Assembly (NCBI RefSeq): GCF_001931675.1
Contig: NZ_CP014839.1
Location: 744,001-808,000 of the forward strand
Length of the DNA: 64,000 bases
From: Pandoraea thiooxydans
Lineage (GTDB): Bacteria > Pseudomonadota > Gammaproteobacteria > Burkholderiales > Burkholderiaceae
Reading direction: 5' to 3'
Part shown: positions 1-9,580 of the stretch, piece after piece
How the letters are laid out: each line of letters begins with the position of its first letter
Numbering within the stretch: the stretch's first letter is position 1
Notes under the pieces: model-generated
Told to the model about the DNA's origin: nothing
The model's input: the letters and a program-made list of their open reading frames with translations, nothing else
Databases searched by the model: none
Position numbers and translations under genes: made by a program

Positions 1-455
1 AGCGGCCAAGCCAGGAAGCATTGGTGGCCCGGCACATCGGGCCGATCGAGCTGGGTTTGTATGGGCATCGACGCTATCTGGCGCGGCACGGCACGCCCAC
101 CGGTGTCGCGGCGCTGGGCGCGCATGCATTGATTGGCTACGATAAAGAGACGCCGTTCCTGCGCGGGATGAGGGCACGCTTGCCGGCCCTCAAGGATGTC
201 CGTTTCGCGCTGCGCACCGACAGTGACCTGAGCGCGCTGGCGGCGTTGCGCGCCGGTTTTGGTCTCGGCTTTTGCCAGGTCGGGCTGGCACGCGGCAATG
301 CCGACCTGATCCGCCTGTTCCCGAAACAGATCGCGCCGCGGCTCGACGTCTGGCTGGCGATGCACGAGGATCTGCGCGACAGTCCGGGCTGCCGCGCCAC
401 GTTCGCGGCGCTCGCCGAGGGCCTCACGAGCTACGTGACGAGCGGCCGGGGCTGA
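1..455 (+). CDS. LysR-family regulator, C-terminal part (partial at window start)
   Basis: The reading frame is open from the first bases of the window and ends at a TGA at 453-455, giving about 151 residues of a protein whose N-terminus lies outside. What is visible matches the effector-binding (periplasmic-binding-like) half of a LysR-type regulator: an RPSQEALVARHIG stretch, then GLYGHRRYLARHG, and an AALRAGFGLGFCQVGLA segment typical of the second lobe. The helix-turn-helix is not visible. An internal TTG at 21 could mimic a start but lies inside the domain. The target genes are unknown; the aldo/keto reductase downstream on the same strand is 96 bases away and need not be its target. Confidence 0.85.
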   Translation, partial: RPSQEALVARHIGPIELGLYGHRRYLARHGTPTGVAALGAHALIGYDKETPFLRGMRARLPALKDVRFALRTDSDLSALAALRAGFGLGFCQVGLARGNADLIRLFPKQIAPRLDVWLAMHEDLRDSPGCRATFAALAEGLTSYVTSGRG

Positions 456-551
456 ACCGGGCGGGGCCTGCACGCTCGGGCATCCGACGGTATCATGGCG
501 ACGGGCCATGAATCCTCTCTTGCTGTTACCCCCTCGCTCAAGGAACCGATC

Positions 552-1547
552 ATGCAATATCGTAAATTCGGCGGCACCGGTCTGACCGTGTCGCGCCTGT
601 GCCTCGGCACGATGACATTTGGTCTGCAGACCGAAGAAGCCGCTTCGCACGCGATTCTCGACAAGGCCGCCGATGCCGGCGTCAATTTCATCGACACCGC
701 CGACGTCTATCCGCTCGGCGGCACCGAGCAGCTCGCCGGGCGCACCGAGGAAATCGTCGGCAAATGGCTCAAGGGCAAGCGCGAGCGCTTCATTCTCGCG
801 ACCAAGGCGGTCGGCAAGGTCGGCCCCTCGCTGTGGGACCAAGGGGCCTCGCGCAAGCACCTGCTCGATGCGATCGATGTTTCGCTGCGCCGGCTCGGCA
901 CCGACTATGTCGATCTGTATCAACTGCATGCCGACGATGCGCAGACGCCGCTCGACGAGACGCTCGAAGCGCTCGACACGATCGTGCGGCAAGGCAAGGC
1001 GCGCTATATCGGCGTATCGAATTTTCTCGCCTATCGGCTGGCGCGCGCGCTGGGCCGCGCCGACGTATTGCGCGTGGCGCGCTTCGTATCCGTGCAGCCG
1101 CGCTACAACCTGCTGTTTCGCCAGATCGAGCGCGAACTGCTGCCGCTCGCGCAGGAGGAGCAGCTTGCCGTGATTCCGTACAACCCGCTCGCTGGCGGTC
1201 TTCTCACCGGCAAGCACCGGCACGACGTGACGCCGACCGAAGGGCGCTTCACGGCGACCGTCGGCAAGGCCGGCGAAATGTACACGCAGCGCTACTGGCA
1301 CGAACGCGAGTTCCACACTATCGAAAAGCTCAAGGAGATTGCCGCGCAAACGGGCAAGCCGCTGACTCAGACCGCGCTGGCCTGGGTGCTGGCCAACCCG
1401 ACGGTTACCTCGGCGATCATCGGCGCGAGCCGCGCCGAACAATTGACCGACACGCTGGGCGCGGCGGACCTGACGCTCGACGCCGATCTGAAGGCGAAGC
1501 TCGATGAAGTATCGATGGAATATCGCTGGGGCGACGCGGCGCGCTAG
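552..1547 (+). CDS. aldo/keto reductase
   Basis: This 331-residue protein is an NADPH-dependent aldo/keto reductase of the YajO/Tas-like group, reducing aldehydes or ketones to alcohols in the cytoplasm. It begins [24 protein letters not shown]. The catalytic tetrad can be traced in the sequence: [12 protein letters not shown] (Asp, Tyr), a Lys in ILATKAVG and a His in [12 protein letters not shown]-terminal [12 protein letters not shown] motif fits the NADP phosphate-binding loop. The longer frame opens at 495, but the ATG at 552 starts the family consensus and has an AAGGA-like ribosome site just upstream. Its stop codon overlaps the stop of the convergent arfB gene by two bases. The substrate cannot be told. 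Confidence 0.9.
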   Translation: MQYRKFGGTGLTVSRLCLGTMTFGLQTEEAASHAILDKAADAGVNFIDTADVYPLGGTEQLAGRTEEIVGKWLKGKRERFILATKAVGKVGPSLWDQGASRKHLLDAIDVSLRRLGTDYVDLYQLHADDAQTPLDETLEALDTIVRQGKARYIGVSNFLAYRLARALGRADVLRVARFVSVQPRYNLLFRQIERELLPLAQEEQLAVIPYNPLAGGLLTGKHRHDVTPTEGRFTATVGKAGEMYTQRYWHEREFHTIEKLKEIAAQTGKPLTQTALAWVLANPTVTSAIIGASRAEQLTDTLGAADLTLDADLKAKLDEVSMEYRWGDAAR

Positions 1548-1948
1548 TCGGCTATTTTCCCGCGCAGCGCTTTGACCTGGCCGCGCTGGCGCTTGCCCTC
1601 GAGCCGGCGGATTTTCGAGCCGAGCGTGGGGCGTGTAGGTCGGCGCCGGCGCGGCGGCGTCGCCACTTCCTGCACCAGCTCGTGCAGGCGCCGCACCGCG
1701 TCCTGGCGGTTCAACTCCTGGCTGCGATGCTGTTGCGCCTTGATGATCACCACGCCGTCGCGGGTAATGCGCTGGTCCGAGAGCCGCAGGAGCCGATCCT
1801 TGATCGGCTCGGGCAGCGACGAGGCGCGAATATCGAAGCGCAGGTGCACGGCGCTCGAGACCTTGTTCACATTTTGGCCCCCCGCGCCTTGCGCGCGGAT
1901 TGCGGTGATCTCGATTTCGTGGGCGGGAATCGTAATGGGTGTCAACAT
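1544..1948 (-). CDS. arfB: peptidyl-tRNA hydrolase ArfB (stalled-ribosome rescue)
   Basis: ArfB (YaeJ) enters the A site of ribosomes stalled on broken mRNA and hydrolyses the peptidyl-tRNA. The 134-residue product has the release-factor GGQ motif at residues 23-25 within GAGGQNVNK, followed by the compact catalytic domain. It ends in a basic tail rich in Arg and Lys ([11 protein letters not shown] through [14 protein letters not shown]) that in this family threads into the empty mRNA channel. The ATG at 1946-1948 gives the normal family length; a longer frame reaching 2299 only runs into rdgC in another frame. It lies 101 bases downstream of rdgC on the same strand and may share its transcript. 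Confidence 0.95.
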   Translation of the reverse strand: MLTPITIPAHEIEITAIRAQGAGGQNVNKVSSAVHLRFDIRASSLPEPIKDRLLRLSDQRITRDGVVIIKAQQHRSQELNRQDAVRRLHELVQEVATPPRRRRPTRPTLGSKIRRLEGKRQRGQVKALRGKIAD

Positions 1949-2049
1949 GGCCCTAGCATAGCAATTTTGCCGGGCGCCGTTGCGCTTGGCGCGCCTTCGC
2001 GCGGCGTCGCGCCGGGGAAAACCCATGATCCCCGGTTGCGGCCGCCGCC

Positions 2050-2973
2050 TCAGGCGGCCAGCGCCTGGGGCGCCGCGCCCTGCTGCTCGCCGCCGAGCAC
2101 GTCGAGCAGCTCTGCCAACAGGCGATCGAGTTCGCCCGTCATGAGCGCGACGTCGGCATCGAAACGCTCGTCGTCGTTTTGCGCGGTCGGGTCCTCGGCT
2201 TCCTTGATCACGTCGAGCGGCGCGACGCGTTTGATGGTCAGCGACGGCGTCAGCACGAACGAGATGCGGTCGGCCCAGGTCAGTGCCAGCCGCACGCACT
2301 GCTTGCCCGCCTCGATATGCCGCCGCACTTCGGCATCGTCGAGCGTTTGACCCACATAGCGCACTGTCGCGTTGCCGTCGCCGCTGGCGCGCAGCTCGGC
2401 ATCCTGGTCGATGGTGAAATTGCCCGGTACCTCGCCGCCCAGCAGCCAGTTGGTCATGGCCGCGACCGGCGACTGCGCCACGCTCACGTTGGCCAGCGGC
2501 AGTTGATCGACTGACTTGATCAGCAGGCTGCGCACGTCATCGGCCACCGCTTGCGAGGCGGCATCGATGACCAGCCAGCCGTTGGCCGTGTCGATCCAGA
2601 CGCGCGTGTCGCGCCGGATGCTGAAGGCGCGCGGCAGCAGTTCATCCGTGACCTGCTCCTTGAGTTCGCGCATTTGCTTGCGCCCGGGCTTGAAGCCCTG
2701 CTGCTCTTCGAGCTCCTGCGCGCGCGCCTTGGTCACCTGGTTGATGACGGAGGCCGGCAAAAGCTTCTTTTCCGCACGAAAGGTCAGCAGCATCTGCCGG
2801 TTGCGGGCGTACACGAGTTCGCCGTTATCGCGCGGCGAGGCCCAGCCCTGGCTTTGCATCGCGACACTGCCGCCGGGCTCGAAGGCATGCGGTGCCAGCC
2901 ACTGTTCCAACTGCTCGGACGTGACGCTCCACGGGGCTGGCAAACGATGAATCTGGAGATTTTTGAACCACAT
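2050..2973 (-). CDS. rdgC: recombination-associated protein RdgC
   Basis: RdgC is a nucleoid-associated ring-forming DNA-binding protein that restrains RecA-dependent recombination. The 307-residue product has the family start [12 protein letters not shown], the [17 protein letters not shown] segment, and full length for the family (about 300). Near the C-terminus are the conserved [18 protein letters not shown] and [12 protein letters not shown] blocks. The gene is transcribed away from the patatin gene and towards arfB. The intergenic stretch to 3268 would hold its promoter. Confidence 0.95.
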   Translation of the reverse strand: MWFKNLQIHRLPAPWSVTSEQLEQWLAPHAFEPGGSVAMQSQGWASPRDNGELVYARNRQMLLTFRAEKKLLPASVINQVTKARAQELEEQQGFKPGRKQMRELKEQVTDELLPRAFSIRRDTRVWIDTANGWLVIDAASQAVADDVRSLLIKSVDQLPLANVSVAQSPVAAMTNWLLGGEVPGNFTIDQDAELRASGDGNATVRYVGQTLDDAEVRRHIEAGKQCVRLALTWADRISFVLTPSLTIKRVAPLDVIKEAEDPTAQNDDERFDADVALMTGELDRLLAELLDVLGGEQQGAAPQALAA

Positions 2974-3267
2974 AGGAAAGAGATAAGGGCGAGGGCAAAG
3001 CGATGCATTCTATACGATGGCGTGTCGCGCGGGTCGGTCATGGGTCGCGGGCATTTTCCCCGTCGTGCGATATTTGGGCGAACCGACGACTGACGAGCGT
3101 GTCTGCTCAGAGGTAAGATTGGCCACATAACGCAGTCGAGAAATCCGACAGCGCGTTTGCCACAGCGCGACGCGATCATCCCCCCGGAGAGTGACAATGC
3201 ATACAGACGCTGCACGACCTTGGCTCGAACCAGACGAGGTGCGCCGCCCCGTTGCGAGGACGCGGCG

Positions 3268-4242
3268 ATGATCCGGCCCCCGCGTCATACCCGCATCGGC
3301 CTGGCGCTGGGCGGCGGCGCCGCTCGCGGCTGGGCCCATATCGGTGCGATCCGCGCCCTGCACGATGCGGGCGTGAAACCCGACGTAGTGTGCGGCACGT
3401 CGATCGGCGCGCTGATCGGTGCGGTGTATGCCAATGGCGATCTGGACTGGCTCGAGCAATGGGCCTCGCGCCTGACATGGCAGACGGTGGTGCGGCTGCT
3501 CGATTTGCGTATTTCGGGCGGGTTTCTCGGCGGCAAGAAAGTCATTCGGCTGTTCGAAGACCAATTCGAGGGCCGCACCATCGACCAATTGAACATGCCC
3601 TATGCAGCCGTGGCTACCGAACTCGATTCGGGCCGCGAGATCTGGCTGCAGGAGGGCAGCATCGTCGACGCGGTGCGCGCGTCGATCGCGATTCCAGGCA
3701 TTTTCACGCCGGTCTGGCACGACGGCATTTGGCTGGTCGACGGCAGCCTGTCGAACCCGGTACCGGTTTCGACTGTTCGTGCGATGCACGCCGACTGCAT
3801 CATCGCGGTCGATCTCAACAATGACATCCTCAACGGCCGGGACTTCGGCGGCGCGGTGCCCGACAGCCTCAATCCCGATGGCGAGCCCCACGCTGGCGCG
3901 CGCGTGCTGGCGCTGCCGACGGCGATGCGGCGCAATGGCAAGCCCTGGCCGAGCTGGCTCGCGCCGGATCGCAGCCGCGTGAGCGACGACGTGCATACCC
4001 CGCCGGCGCCGAGCGCGCGCATGCCATCGATGTTCAGTTCGATCGCGCAAAGCATCGACATCATGCAGGTACGCATCACGCGCAGCCGCCTGGCGGGCGA
4101 GCCGGCCGACATCCTGATCCAGCCTCGCCTGGGCGGCCTGGGGATCTTCGATTTTCACCGCGCCGAGCCGACCATCGCCGAGGGTTACGCTGCGGTCGAG
4201 CGCATGATGCCGGCGATCCGTGCCCGTCTGGGATTGACCTGA
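3268..4242 (+). CDS. patatin-like phospholipase (RssA-type)
   Basis: This is a patatin-fold serine acylhydrolase. The oxyanion-hole glycine run GGGAARG is at residues 15-21, the nucleophile Ser45 sits in GTSIG, and Asp158 of the catalytic dyad is in DGS, so all catalytic parts are present. I chose the ATG at 3268 (324 residues) because it starts directly before the TRIGLALGGG core; an ATG at 3157 would add 37 unconserved residues. No signal peptide is visible, so it is probably cytoplasmic or membrane-associated like RssA/YchK homologues. The C-terminal SIDIMQVRITRSRLAGEPAD block is common in proteobacterial members. Lipid substrate unknown. Confidence 0.88.
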   Translation: MIRPPRHTRIGLALGGGAARGWAHIGAIRALHDAGVKPDVVCGTSIGALIGAVYANGDLDWLEQWASRLTWQTVVRLLDLRISGGFLGGKKVIRLFEDQFEGRTIDQLNMPYAAVATELDSGREIWLQEGSIVDAVRASIAIPGIFTPVWHDGIWLVDGSLSNPVPVSTVRAMHADCIIAVDLNNDILNGRDFGGAVPDSLNPDGEPHAGARVLALPTAMRRNGKPWPSWLAPDRSRVSDDVHTPPAPSARMPSMFSSIAQSIDIMQVRITRSRLAGEPADILIQPRLGGLGIFDFHRAEPTIAEGYAAVERMMPAIRARLGLT

Positions 4243-4346
4243 GCACGCCGGACGTCGGGCAAGGCAGCAGGAAATTTCACATCGCCGCCACGAGCGGATA
4301 TGACTGCCGCGGCTCTGTCTTTCGTCACGTCGGGAGTGAGAGACTC

Positions 4347-5756
4347 ATGGATGCAAACGCTGCACTGACGTCGCTTTGGTCAATGGCAGGCGGCGCGCCC
4401 GATGCGCTCGATATGCTCCATATGACCGATCTCGCCCGGCCGTTGCCGTCGGTGTTCCCGGTGGATGTGATCGCCGCGGCCAGCATCGCGGCGCAGGCGC
4501 TGGCTGCCGCGCAACTCTGGCGCGAGCGCACCGGCCGGCGCCAGCGGGTCGAAGTCAGTGGCCGGCGCGCGCTGGCGATGTTTCGCAGCGAGCGCTACCT
4601 GCGCGTCGACGGAAGATCGCCGGCCGAGTTGCGCTCGCCGATCACCGGCTACTTTCGGGCAGGCGATGAACGTTGGATTCAGCTGCACGCCAATTTCCCG
4701 CACCATCTTGCCGGGATTCTGCGCGTACTGCAGTGCGACGGCGAGCGCGCCTCGGTCGCTCGCGCGATCGCGCGCTGGCAGGCCGGCGAGCTCGACCGGC
4801 GCCTGGCCGATGCAGGACTGTGCGCGGCGCTGGTTCGCACGCCCGACGAGTGGCGGGCGCACCCGCAGGCGGCAGCGATTGCTTCATTGCCGCTGTTTGA
4901 AATCATCCGCATCGGCGACGCCCCACCCGAGCCGATCGGGCGAGGCGTGGCCGCACGACGGCCCCTGAGCGGCGTGCGCATGCTCGACCTGTCGCGCGTC
5001 ATTGCCGCGCCGGTAGCCGGGCGCACCTTCGCCCAGCACGGCGCGCAGGTGCTGGCGGTCGGCGCTGCACACCTGCCGAATCTGCTGCCGCTGGTGATCG
5101 ACAACGGGCGGGGCAAGCGCAGCGCACAGCTCGATTTGCGGGCGCCGCGCGAACGCGACCTCTTGCTGGATTTGGTTAGGGATGCCGATGTTTTTCTGCA
5201 GGCCTACCGGCCAGGTGCGCTGGCCGCGTTTGGCCTGTCGCCGGAGGCGCTGTGTGCGCTTCGCCCCGGACTGGTGCAGGTGACGCTGTCGGCCTATGGT
5301 CATCTCGGGCCGTGGGCGCGACGGCGCGGCTTCGACAGCCTGGTGCAGTCGGCCACGGGGATCGCATGGCAGGAGGGGCAGGCGGCTGGCCTGGCCCAGC
5401 CCGGCAGATTGCCCTGTCAGGCGCTCGATCATGCGACGGGCTTCCTGGCGGCGTTCGGCGCGATGATGGCCTTGCGGCGGCGCGAGCGGGAGGGCGGCAG
5501 TTGGCTGGTGCGCGTGTCGCTAGCGCAGACGGGGCGCTGGCTGCAATCGCTCGGCCTGGTGCAGAACGGGCTTGCCGCTCCGGAGCTTGGCGACGACGAG
5601 GTGGCGCCATGGCTGCAGACGGTCGACTCGCCGTTTGGGTTGGTGCGCGCAGTGGCGCCGGTCGAGCGGATGTCGCTGACGCCGCCCCGCTTCGACACGC
5701 CGCCGGTGCCGCTGGGCACGCACGCGCCGGCGTGGCTCGACGCGAGCGAGCGTTGA
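4347..5756 (+). CDS. CaiB/BaiF (class III) CoA-transferase family protein
   Basis: A 469-residue class III CoA-transferase homologue. The conserved core starts around residue 210 with GVRMLDLSRVIAAPVAGRTFAQHGAQVLAV, followed by GFDSLVQSATGIA and CQALDHATGFLAAFGA. The Asp in LDHATG occupies the position of the catalytic aspartate that forms the acyl anhydride. The first 200 residues look like a diverged half-domain, which fits the double-length members of this family rather than the 400-residue norm. An upstream GGAGTGAG supports the ATG at 4347. It stands alone, with the convergent LysE gene 11 bases beyond its stop. The substrate acid cannot be inferred. Confidence 0.85.
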   Translation: MDANAALTSLWSMAGGAPDALDMLHMTDLARPLPSVFPVDVIAAASIAAQALAAAQLWRERTGRRQRVEVSGRRALAMFRSERYLRVDGRSPAELRSPITGYFRAGDERWIQLHANFPHHLAGILRVLQCDGERASVARAIARWQAGELDRRLADAGLCAALVRTPDEWRAHPQAAAIASLPLFEIIRIGDAPPEPIGRGVAARRPLSGVRMLDLSRVIAAPVAGRTFAQHGAQVLAVGAAHLPNLLPLVIDNGRGKRSAQLDLRAPRERDLLLDLVRDADVFLQAYRPGALAAFGLSPEALCALRPGLVQVTLSAYGHLGPWARRRGFDSLVQSATGIAWQEGQAAGLAQPGRLPCQALDHATGFLAAFGAMMALRRREREGGSWLVRVSLAQTGRWLQSLGLVQNGLAAPELGDDEVAPWLQTVDSPFGLVRAVAPVERMSLTPPRFDTPPVPLGTHAPAWLDASER

Positions 5757-5767
5757 GCGCTTGAGCG

Positions 5768-6400
5768 CTAGCGACGCGCTTCGGTCATGATGCGGATGGC
5801 CAGGCCCGCCAATACCGTGCCCATCAGCCAGCGCTGCGCGACCAGCCAGAGCGGGCGACCAGCCAGAAATACGGCGATCGAGCCGGCCATCACCGACGCG
5901 ATGGCATTGACCGTGACGCTGCACAGGATTTGCGTGAAGCCCAGTGCCAGCGACTGCACCAGCACGCTGCCGTGGCTGGGGTCGATGAATTGCGGCAGCA
6001 ACGACAGATACAGGATCGCGATTTTCGGGTTGAACAGGCTGGTGACGAAACCCATCATGAACAGTTTGCGCGGGCGATCCTGCGGCAGGTCGCGCACCTG
6101 GAAAGGCGATTTGCCGCCGGGCTTGAGCGCCTGCCAGGCAAGATAGAGCAGATAGAGCGCACCGCCGTAGCGCAGCACGTCGTAAGCAAAGGGCACTGCC
6201 ATGAGCAGCGCGGTGATGCCGAACGCCGCGCACAGCAAATAGATCACGAAGCCGAGCGCGACGCCGGCGAGCGACACCAGGCCGGCCTTCGGCCCCTGGC
6301 AGATCGAGCGCGAGATGAGATAAATCATGTTTGGCCCTGGCGTCAGGGCCATGCCCAGGGCCACGAGCCCGAAAGCGATCAGGTGGGACAATGTCGGCAT
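5768..6400 (-). CDS. LysE/RhtB-family amino-acid exporter
   Basis: A 210-residue integral membrane protein with about six hydrophobic helices. The N-terminal ALGMALTPGPNMIYLISRSICQG is the LysE/RhtB hallmark. The family exports amino acids or homoserine-lactone-like compounds across the inner membrane. A GGAG ribosome site lies about ten bases upstream of the ATG at 6400. The substrate is not predictable. Confidence 0.9.
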   Translation of the reverse strand: MPTLSHLIAFGLVALGMALTPGPNMIYLISRSICQGPKAGLVSLAGVALGFVIYLLCAAFGITALLMAVPFAYDVLRYGGALYLLYLAWQALKPGGKSPFQVRDLPQDRPRKLFMMGFVTSLFNPKIAILYLSLLPQFIDPSHGSVLVQSLALGFTQILCSVTVNAIASVMAGSIAVFLAGRPLWLVAQRWLMGTVLAGLAIRIMTEARR

Positions 6401-6600
6401 CGTGCATCTCCAGGGCGTGTCGGTCTCGGGGAGCTTTCAAGCGCATGATTCAATGGGCGTCGCATTCTCGGCGAGGAATGAGCCTCGCCGAACCGCGCCA
6501 ATCAAGTGAAGTGCCGATTATTTCACGGTGTGCCTGAAGGCTCCCGGAACAGTTGCGAACAAAGTCCCGGGCCAGTTGCAGTGCAAATGCCGGGCCAGCT

Positions 6601-7569
6601 TCACACCAGCAGCACCTTGCCTTCTCCCTGGCTGGCACGTGCCTGCCGCAGCGCGGCCTTGTACTCCGCGAGCGGATACTGGCCGGTCACCGGCAGCAAG
6701 TCGGGGCGCCGGGCCAACATCTCCCAGCAGTCGCGGCGGGCCTGTGCGAGCGCGGCGGCATCCGTCTGATCGAGCCACCCGGCGATGCCGAAGCCTTGCC
6801 ACGTCAAGTTGCGATACAGCACCGTTGCGGCGCGAATTTCGAACGGGCGATCATCGAGCACACCGTAGGACACCAGCTTGCCGCCCGGCGCCATTGCATC
6901 GATCAGCGCCACGGTACCGGGGCCGCCCACTGCATCGAGCACGGCCTGATAGGGGGCGGCCCCGGCGAGTGTTTGCGACGGATCGTCGCCCAGCGCCAGC
7001 GTGCGCTGACCCGAAGCGTCCAGCAGGCGATACGCGCCGTTGTCGCGCACCAGTCGCTCGACCTCGATGCCGCGTGCGTCGCCCAGGTAGCCAAGCAGGC
7101 CGGCGATGGCCGAGCGGCCCGCGGTGGCCAGCAGGCGGGACCCGCGCGGCAGATCGACCATTTGCAACAGGCCCCAGGCCGTCAGCGGATTCAGCGCGAA
7201 CTGGCTGACCATCGTGTCGTCCAGCCGCGATGCCAGGTCGTCCGGCACCGGATAGACACGCGCTGCCGGGACCACGGCGAATTCGGCCCATGCGCCGGGG
7301 TGGCGAAAGGCGACCCGTTGGCCGGCGGCGAGCCCGCTCACACCGGCACCGACCGCACTGACCACTCCCGCGCCATCGAAGCCGGCGATCTGCGGAAACA
7401 CCGGTTTGACCCGATATCGCCCGCCGATGAACAAGCTGTCGGCCGGCTGGATCGAGCGGGCGGTGACTTGAATCAACACCTCGCCGGGGCCGGCTTGCGG
7501 CACCGGCACGTCGGCCAGGGCGAGTACTTCCAGAGGCTCGCCAGTTTGTTCGAAGATCAGCGCCTGCAT
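6601..7569 (-). CDS. zinc-type alcohol dehydrogenase-like / quinone oxidoreductase
   Basis: A 322-residue medium-chain dehydrogenase/reductase. It begins MQALIFEQTGEPLEVLALADVP, has the GROES-like domain in the first 130 residues and a Rossmann-type cofactor domain after that. The Rossmann glycine motif is degenerate (LLATAGRSAIAGLLGYLG). Residues that bind catalytic zinc are not seen, placing it with quinone oxidoreductase (zeta-crystallin-like) enzymes that use NADPH. It is transcribed divergently from a LysR gene 99 bases away, and a 6-bp inverted repeat lies between them, so LysR control is likely. Confidence 0.85.
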   Translation of the reverse strand: MQALIFEQTGEPLEVLALADVPVPQAGPGEVLIQVTARSIQPADSLFIGGRYRVKPVFPQIAGFDGAGVVSAVGAGVSGLAAGQRVAFRHPGAWAEFAVVPAARVYPVPDDLASRLDDTMVSQFALNPLTAWGLLQMVDLPRGSRLLATAGRSAIAGLLGYLGDARGIEVERLVRDNGAYRLLDASGQRTLALGDDPSQTLAGAAPYQAVLDAVGGPGTVALIDAMAPGGKLVSYGVLDDRPFEIRAATVLYRNLTWQGFGIAGWLDQTDAAALAQARRDCWEMLARRPDLLPVTGQYPLAEYKAALRQARASQGEGKVLLV

Positions 7570-7585
7570 GTCGTTTTACCTCTTG

Positions 7586-7607
7586 ATAGGGATGTCGATG
7601 CCCCTAT
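7586..7607. promoter_or_regulatory. inverted repeat in LysR / oxidoreductase intergenic region
   Basis: ATAGGG at 7586-7591 and CCCTAT at 7602-7607 are perfect inverted repeats separated by 10 bases, lying just upstream of the oxidoreductase start and 62 bases before the divergent LysR ATG. Such dyads between a LysR gene and a divergent target are typical LysR binding sites. The T-N11-A core is not exact, so the assignment rests on position and symmetry. Confidence 0.45.
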
Positions 7608-7668
7608 ACTGGGCTTCGATTATGATGCTGTCCAAGACTTATTTTTAAAAACTTGATACCTGGGACGC

Positions 7669-8559
7669 ATGACTATGGAGCTGCGGCATTTGCATTATTT
7701 CGTGGCTGTGGCGGAGTGCGAGCACGTCACTCGCGCAGCCGAGCGCCTGCATGTATCGCAACCGCCGGTGAGCCGGGCGATTCGCGAGCTGGAAGCAATG
7801 CTTGGACTGGCTTTGTTTACCCGCACCAAGCAGCGATTGAAGCTCACGCCCGCCGGGCGCTGGCTGCTCGACGACGCCCGCGCGGCGCTGGCCGGCGCGC
7901 AGGAGTTCACGCAGCGTGCCAGGGCGTTGGCGCTGGGTGAGGCCGGGCAATTGCAGATCGGCTATGTGGACGGAGCGATGCACAGTGGCGTGCTCGGCCA
8001 GCATTTGCGCAAGTTCCGCGCCGAGCGGCCCGAGGTCAGCGTGGAGTTGCGGGCGCTGCGCTCCGGCGAGCAGATCGACGCATTGCGCAGCGGTGCGATC
8101 GACGTGGGTATGCTCTACACGCCGAATCTGGAAGACGCCGGTATCGCCACACGCAAGTTGCTCTCGGATAAGCTGGTCCTGGTGATGTCGCTCGACGACC
8201 CCCTGGCGATGCGGCGCCGGATTGCGCCGGGCGACCTCGATGGCCGGCCATGGGTGGCTTTGCCGCGCAGTTTCAACCCTCAGTGGCGCGAGCGGTTGCT
8301 GCGCTGGTGCGCCGAGGCCGGTTTCCAGCCCGATGTGCGCTATGAAACGGCGCAACTCGCGACAGTGCTCGGGCTGGTGGAGGCAGGTGTCGGGCTGGCC
8401 TTCGTGCAGGCCAGCGCCGCCCGCGTGGCCCATCCCGGCCTGTGTTTCCGTCCACTGCCGTGGTGGCACCATACGGTCGACATTTGGTTGGCGTGGCGCA
8501 CACCGAATCCGTCGCCGCTGCTCGCGCGCTTTCTGGCGGTCAATGGTTTGAAGGCATGA
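7669..8559 (+). CDS. LysR-family transcriptional regulator
   Basis: A full-length 296-residue LysR regulator. Its N-terminal winged helix-turn-helix reads MELRHLHYFVAVAECEHVTRAAERLHVSQPPVSRAIRELE, and the effector domain starts near residue 90 (LQIGYVDGAMHSGVL). The sequence resembles the BenM/CatR-like branch that often senses aromatic or organic-acid ligands. Two in-frame ATGs (7669, 7675) are possible; the second starts the consensus directly. It is divergent from the quinone oxidoreductase, which is its most likely target, probably together with its own promoter. Confidence 0.9.
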   Translation: MTMELRHLHYFVAVAECEHVTRAAERLHVSQPPVSRAIRELEAMLGLALFTRTKQRLKLTPAGRWLLDDARAALAGAQEFTQRARALALGEAGQLQIGYVDGAMHSGVLGQHLRKFRAERPEVSVELRALRSGEQIDALRSGAIDVGMLYTPNLEDAGIATRKLLSDKLVLVMSLDDPLAMRRRIAPGDLDGRPWVALPRSFNPQWRERLLRWCAEAGFQPDVRYETAQLATVLGLVEAGVGLAFVQASAARVAHPGLCFRPLPWWHHTVDIWLAWRTPNPSPLLARFLAVNGLKA

Positions 8560-8668
8560 GCCGGCGATTCACTCAACGAACCGCCTTGGCCGCCGATGCT
8601 TGGCTTTGCCTGGCGTCCGATCTACACTGCCGCTATTACGCCCATGACGGGCATGCTCGCGCATATCG

Positions 8669-9487
8669 ATGAGCCAAGTTCAGTTCCAACTCCACCGCTG
8701 TCGTCTGGCCGGCGTGCAAGCCGTCGAAGCGCGCACGCGTCACACGTTCGCGCGGCACACGCACGACCAGTTCGGCATTGGCCTGATTTGCCACGGCGCG
8801 CAGAGATCCCTGAGCGGGCGCGGCGTGGTGGAGGCCGGCCCCGGTCATGCGATCACCGTCAACCCCGGCGAGGTCCACGATGGCGCGCCGGTCGGCGATG
8901 CGGGGCGGGCCTGGCGCATGCTCTACTTCGACCCCGGTGTGATCGCCGAGGCCGTCGGCGACATCAGCGAAGGTAAAACGACGGCGTATGAATTTACCCA
9001 ACCGGTCATTCGGGACGCCGCGATCGCCCTGCGCGTGCGGCAGTTGTATGCGGCAGCGACAGCGATGCCGGCAGGTGCGTCCGGAGCGGCGCCCGCGGCC
9101 GATGAGGTGCTGCTGATGCTGTTGAGCGAGGTCATGCACACGCCGCACGCGAGCGGCCATATCACAGGGGCAGTGCCGGCCATCGCGCATGCGCAGGCCT
9201 TGATCGACGCCGACCCGGCTGCTCCGGTCACTCTGGCGGAGCTCGCCGGCGCCTGTGGCTTGAGCCGCTTCCAGCTGGTGCGCGCGTTCGCACGGGACAC
9301 TGGCCTGACACCCCATGCCTATCTGGTTCAGCGCCGCGCCCAACTCGCCAGACGCCTGATCGCCCGGCGCATGCCGCTGGCCGAAGCCGCCAGCGCCAGC
9401 GGCTTCGCCGATCAAAGCCACATGACGCGCGTGTTCGTGCGTCACTACGGATTCGCACCTGGCGCTTATGCCGCCGCGCTGAGCTGA
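8669..9487 (+). CDS. AraC-family transcriptional regulator
   Basis: A 272-residue regulator with an N-terminal cupin-like sensor domain (HTFARHTHDQFGIGLICHGAQ, and an NPGEVHDG metal- or ligand-pocket-like segment) and a C-terminal pair of AraC helix-turn-helix motifs. The latter read LAELAGACGLSRFQLVRAFARDTG and PLAEAASASGFADQSHMTRVFVRHYGFAPGAY. This architecture is common among activators of amino-acid export or sugar genes. It precedes a drug/metabolite exporter gene by 93 bases on the same strand, a frequent pairing in which the regulator controls the exporter. Confidence 0.9.
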   Translation: MSQVQFQLHRCRLAGVQAVEARTRHTFARHTHDQFGIGLICHGAQRSLSGRGVVEAGPGHAITVNPGEVHDGAPVGDAGRAWRMLYFDPGVIAEAVGDISEGKTTAYEFTQPVIRDAAIALRVRQLYAAATAMPAGASGAAPAADEVLLMLLSEVMHTPHASGHITGAVPAIAHAQALIDADPAAPVTLAELAGACGLSRFQLVRAFARDTGLTPHAYLVQRRAQLARRLIARRMPLAEAASASGFADQSHMTRVFVRHYGFAPGAYAAALS

Positions 9488-9580
9488 GCCTGCGCTTTCC
9501 CATCCGCTGCAATTTCGTTCAAGATGCCGGGCGCCGCGCCGGCTAAGCTGACTTCTTCGTCATGATCGAGGAGGGACGCG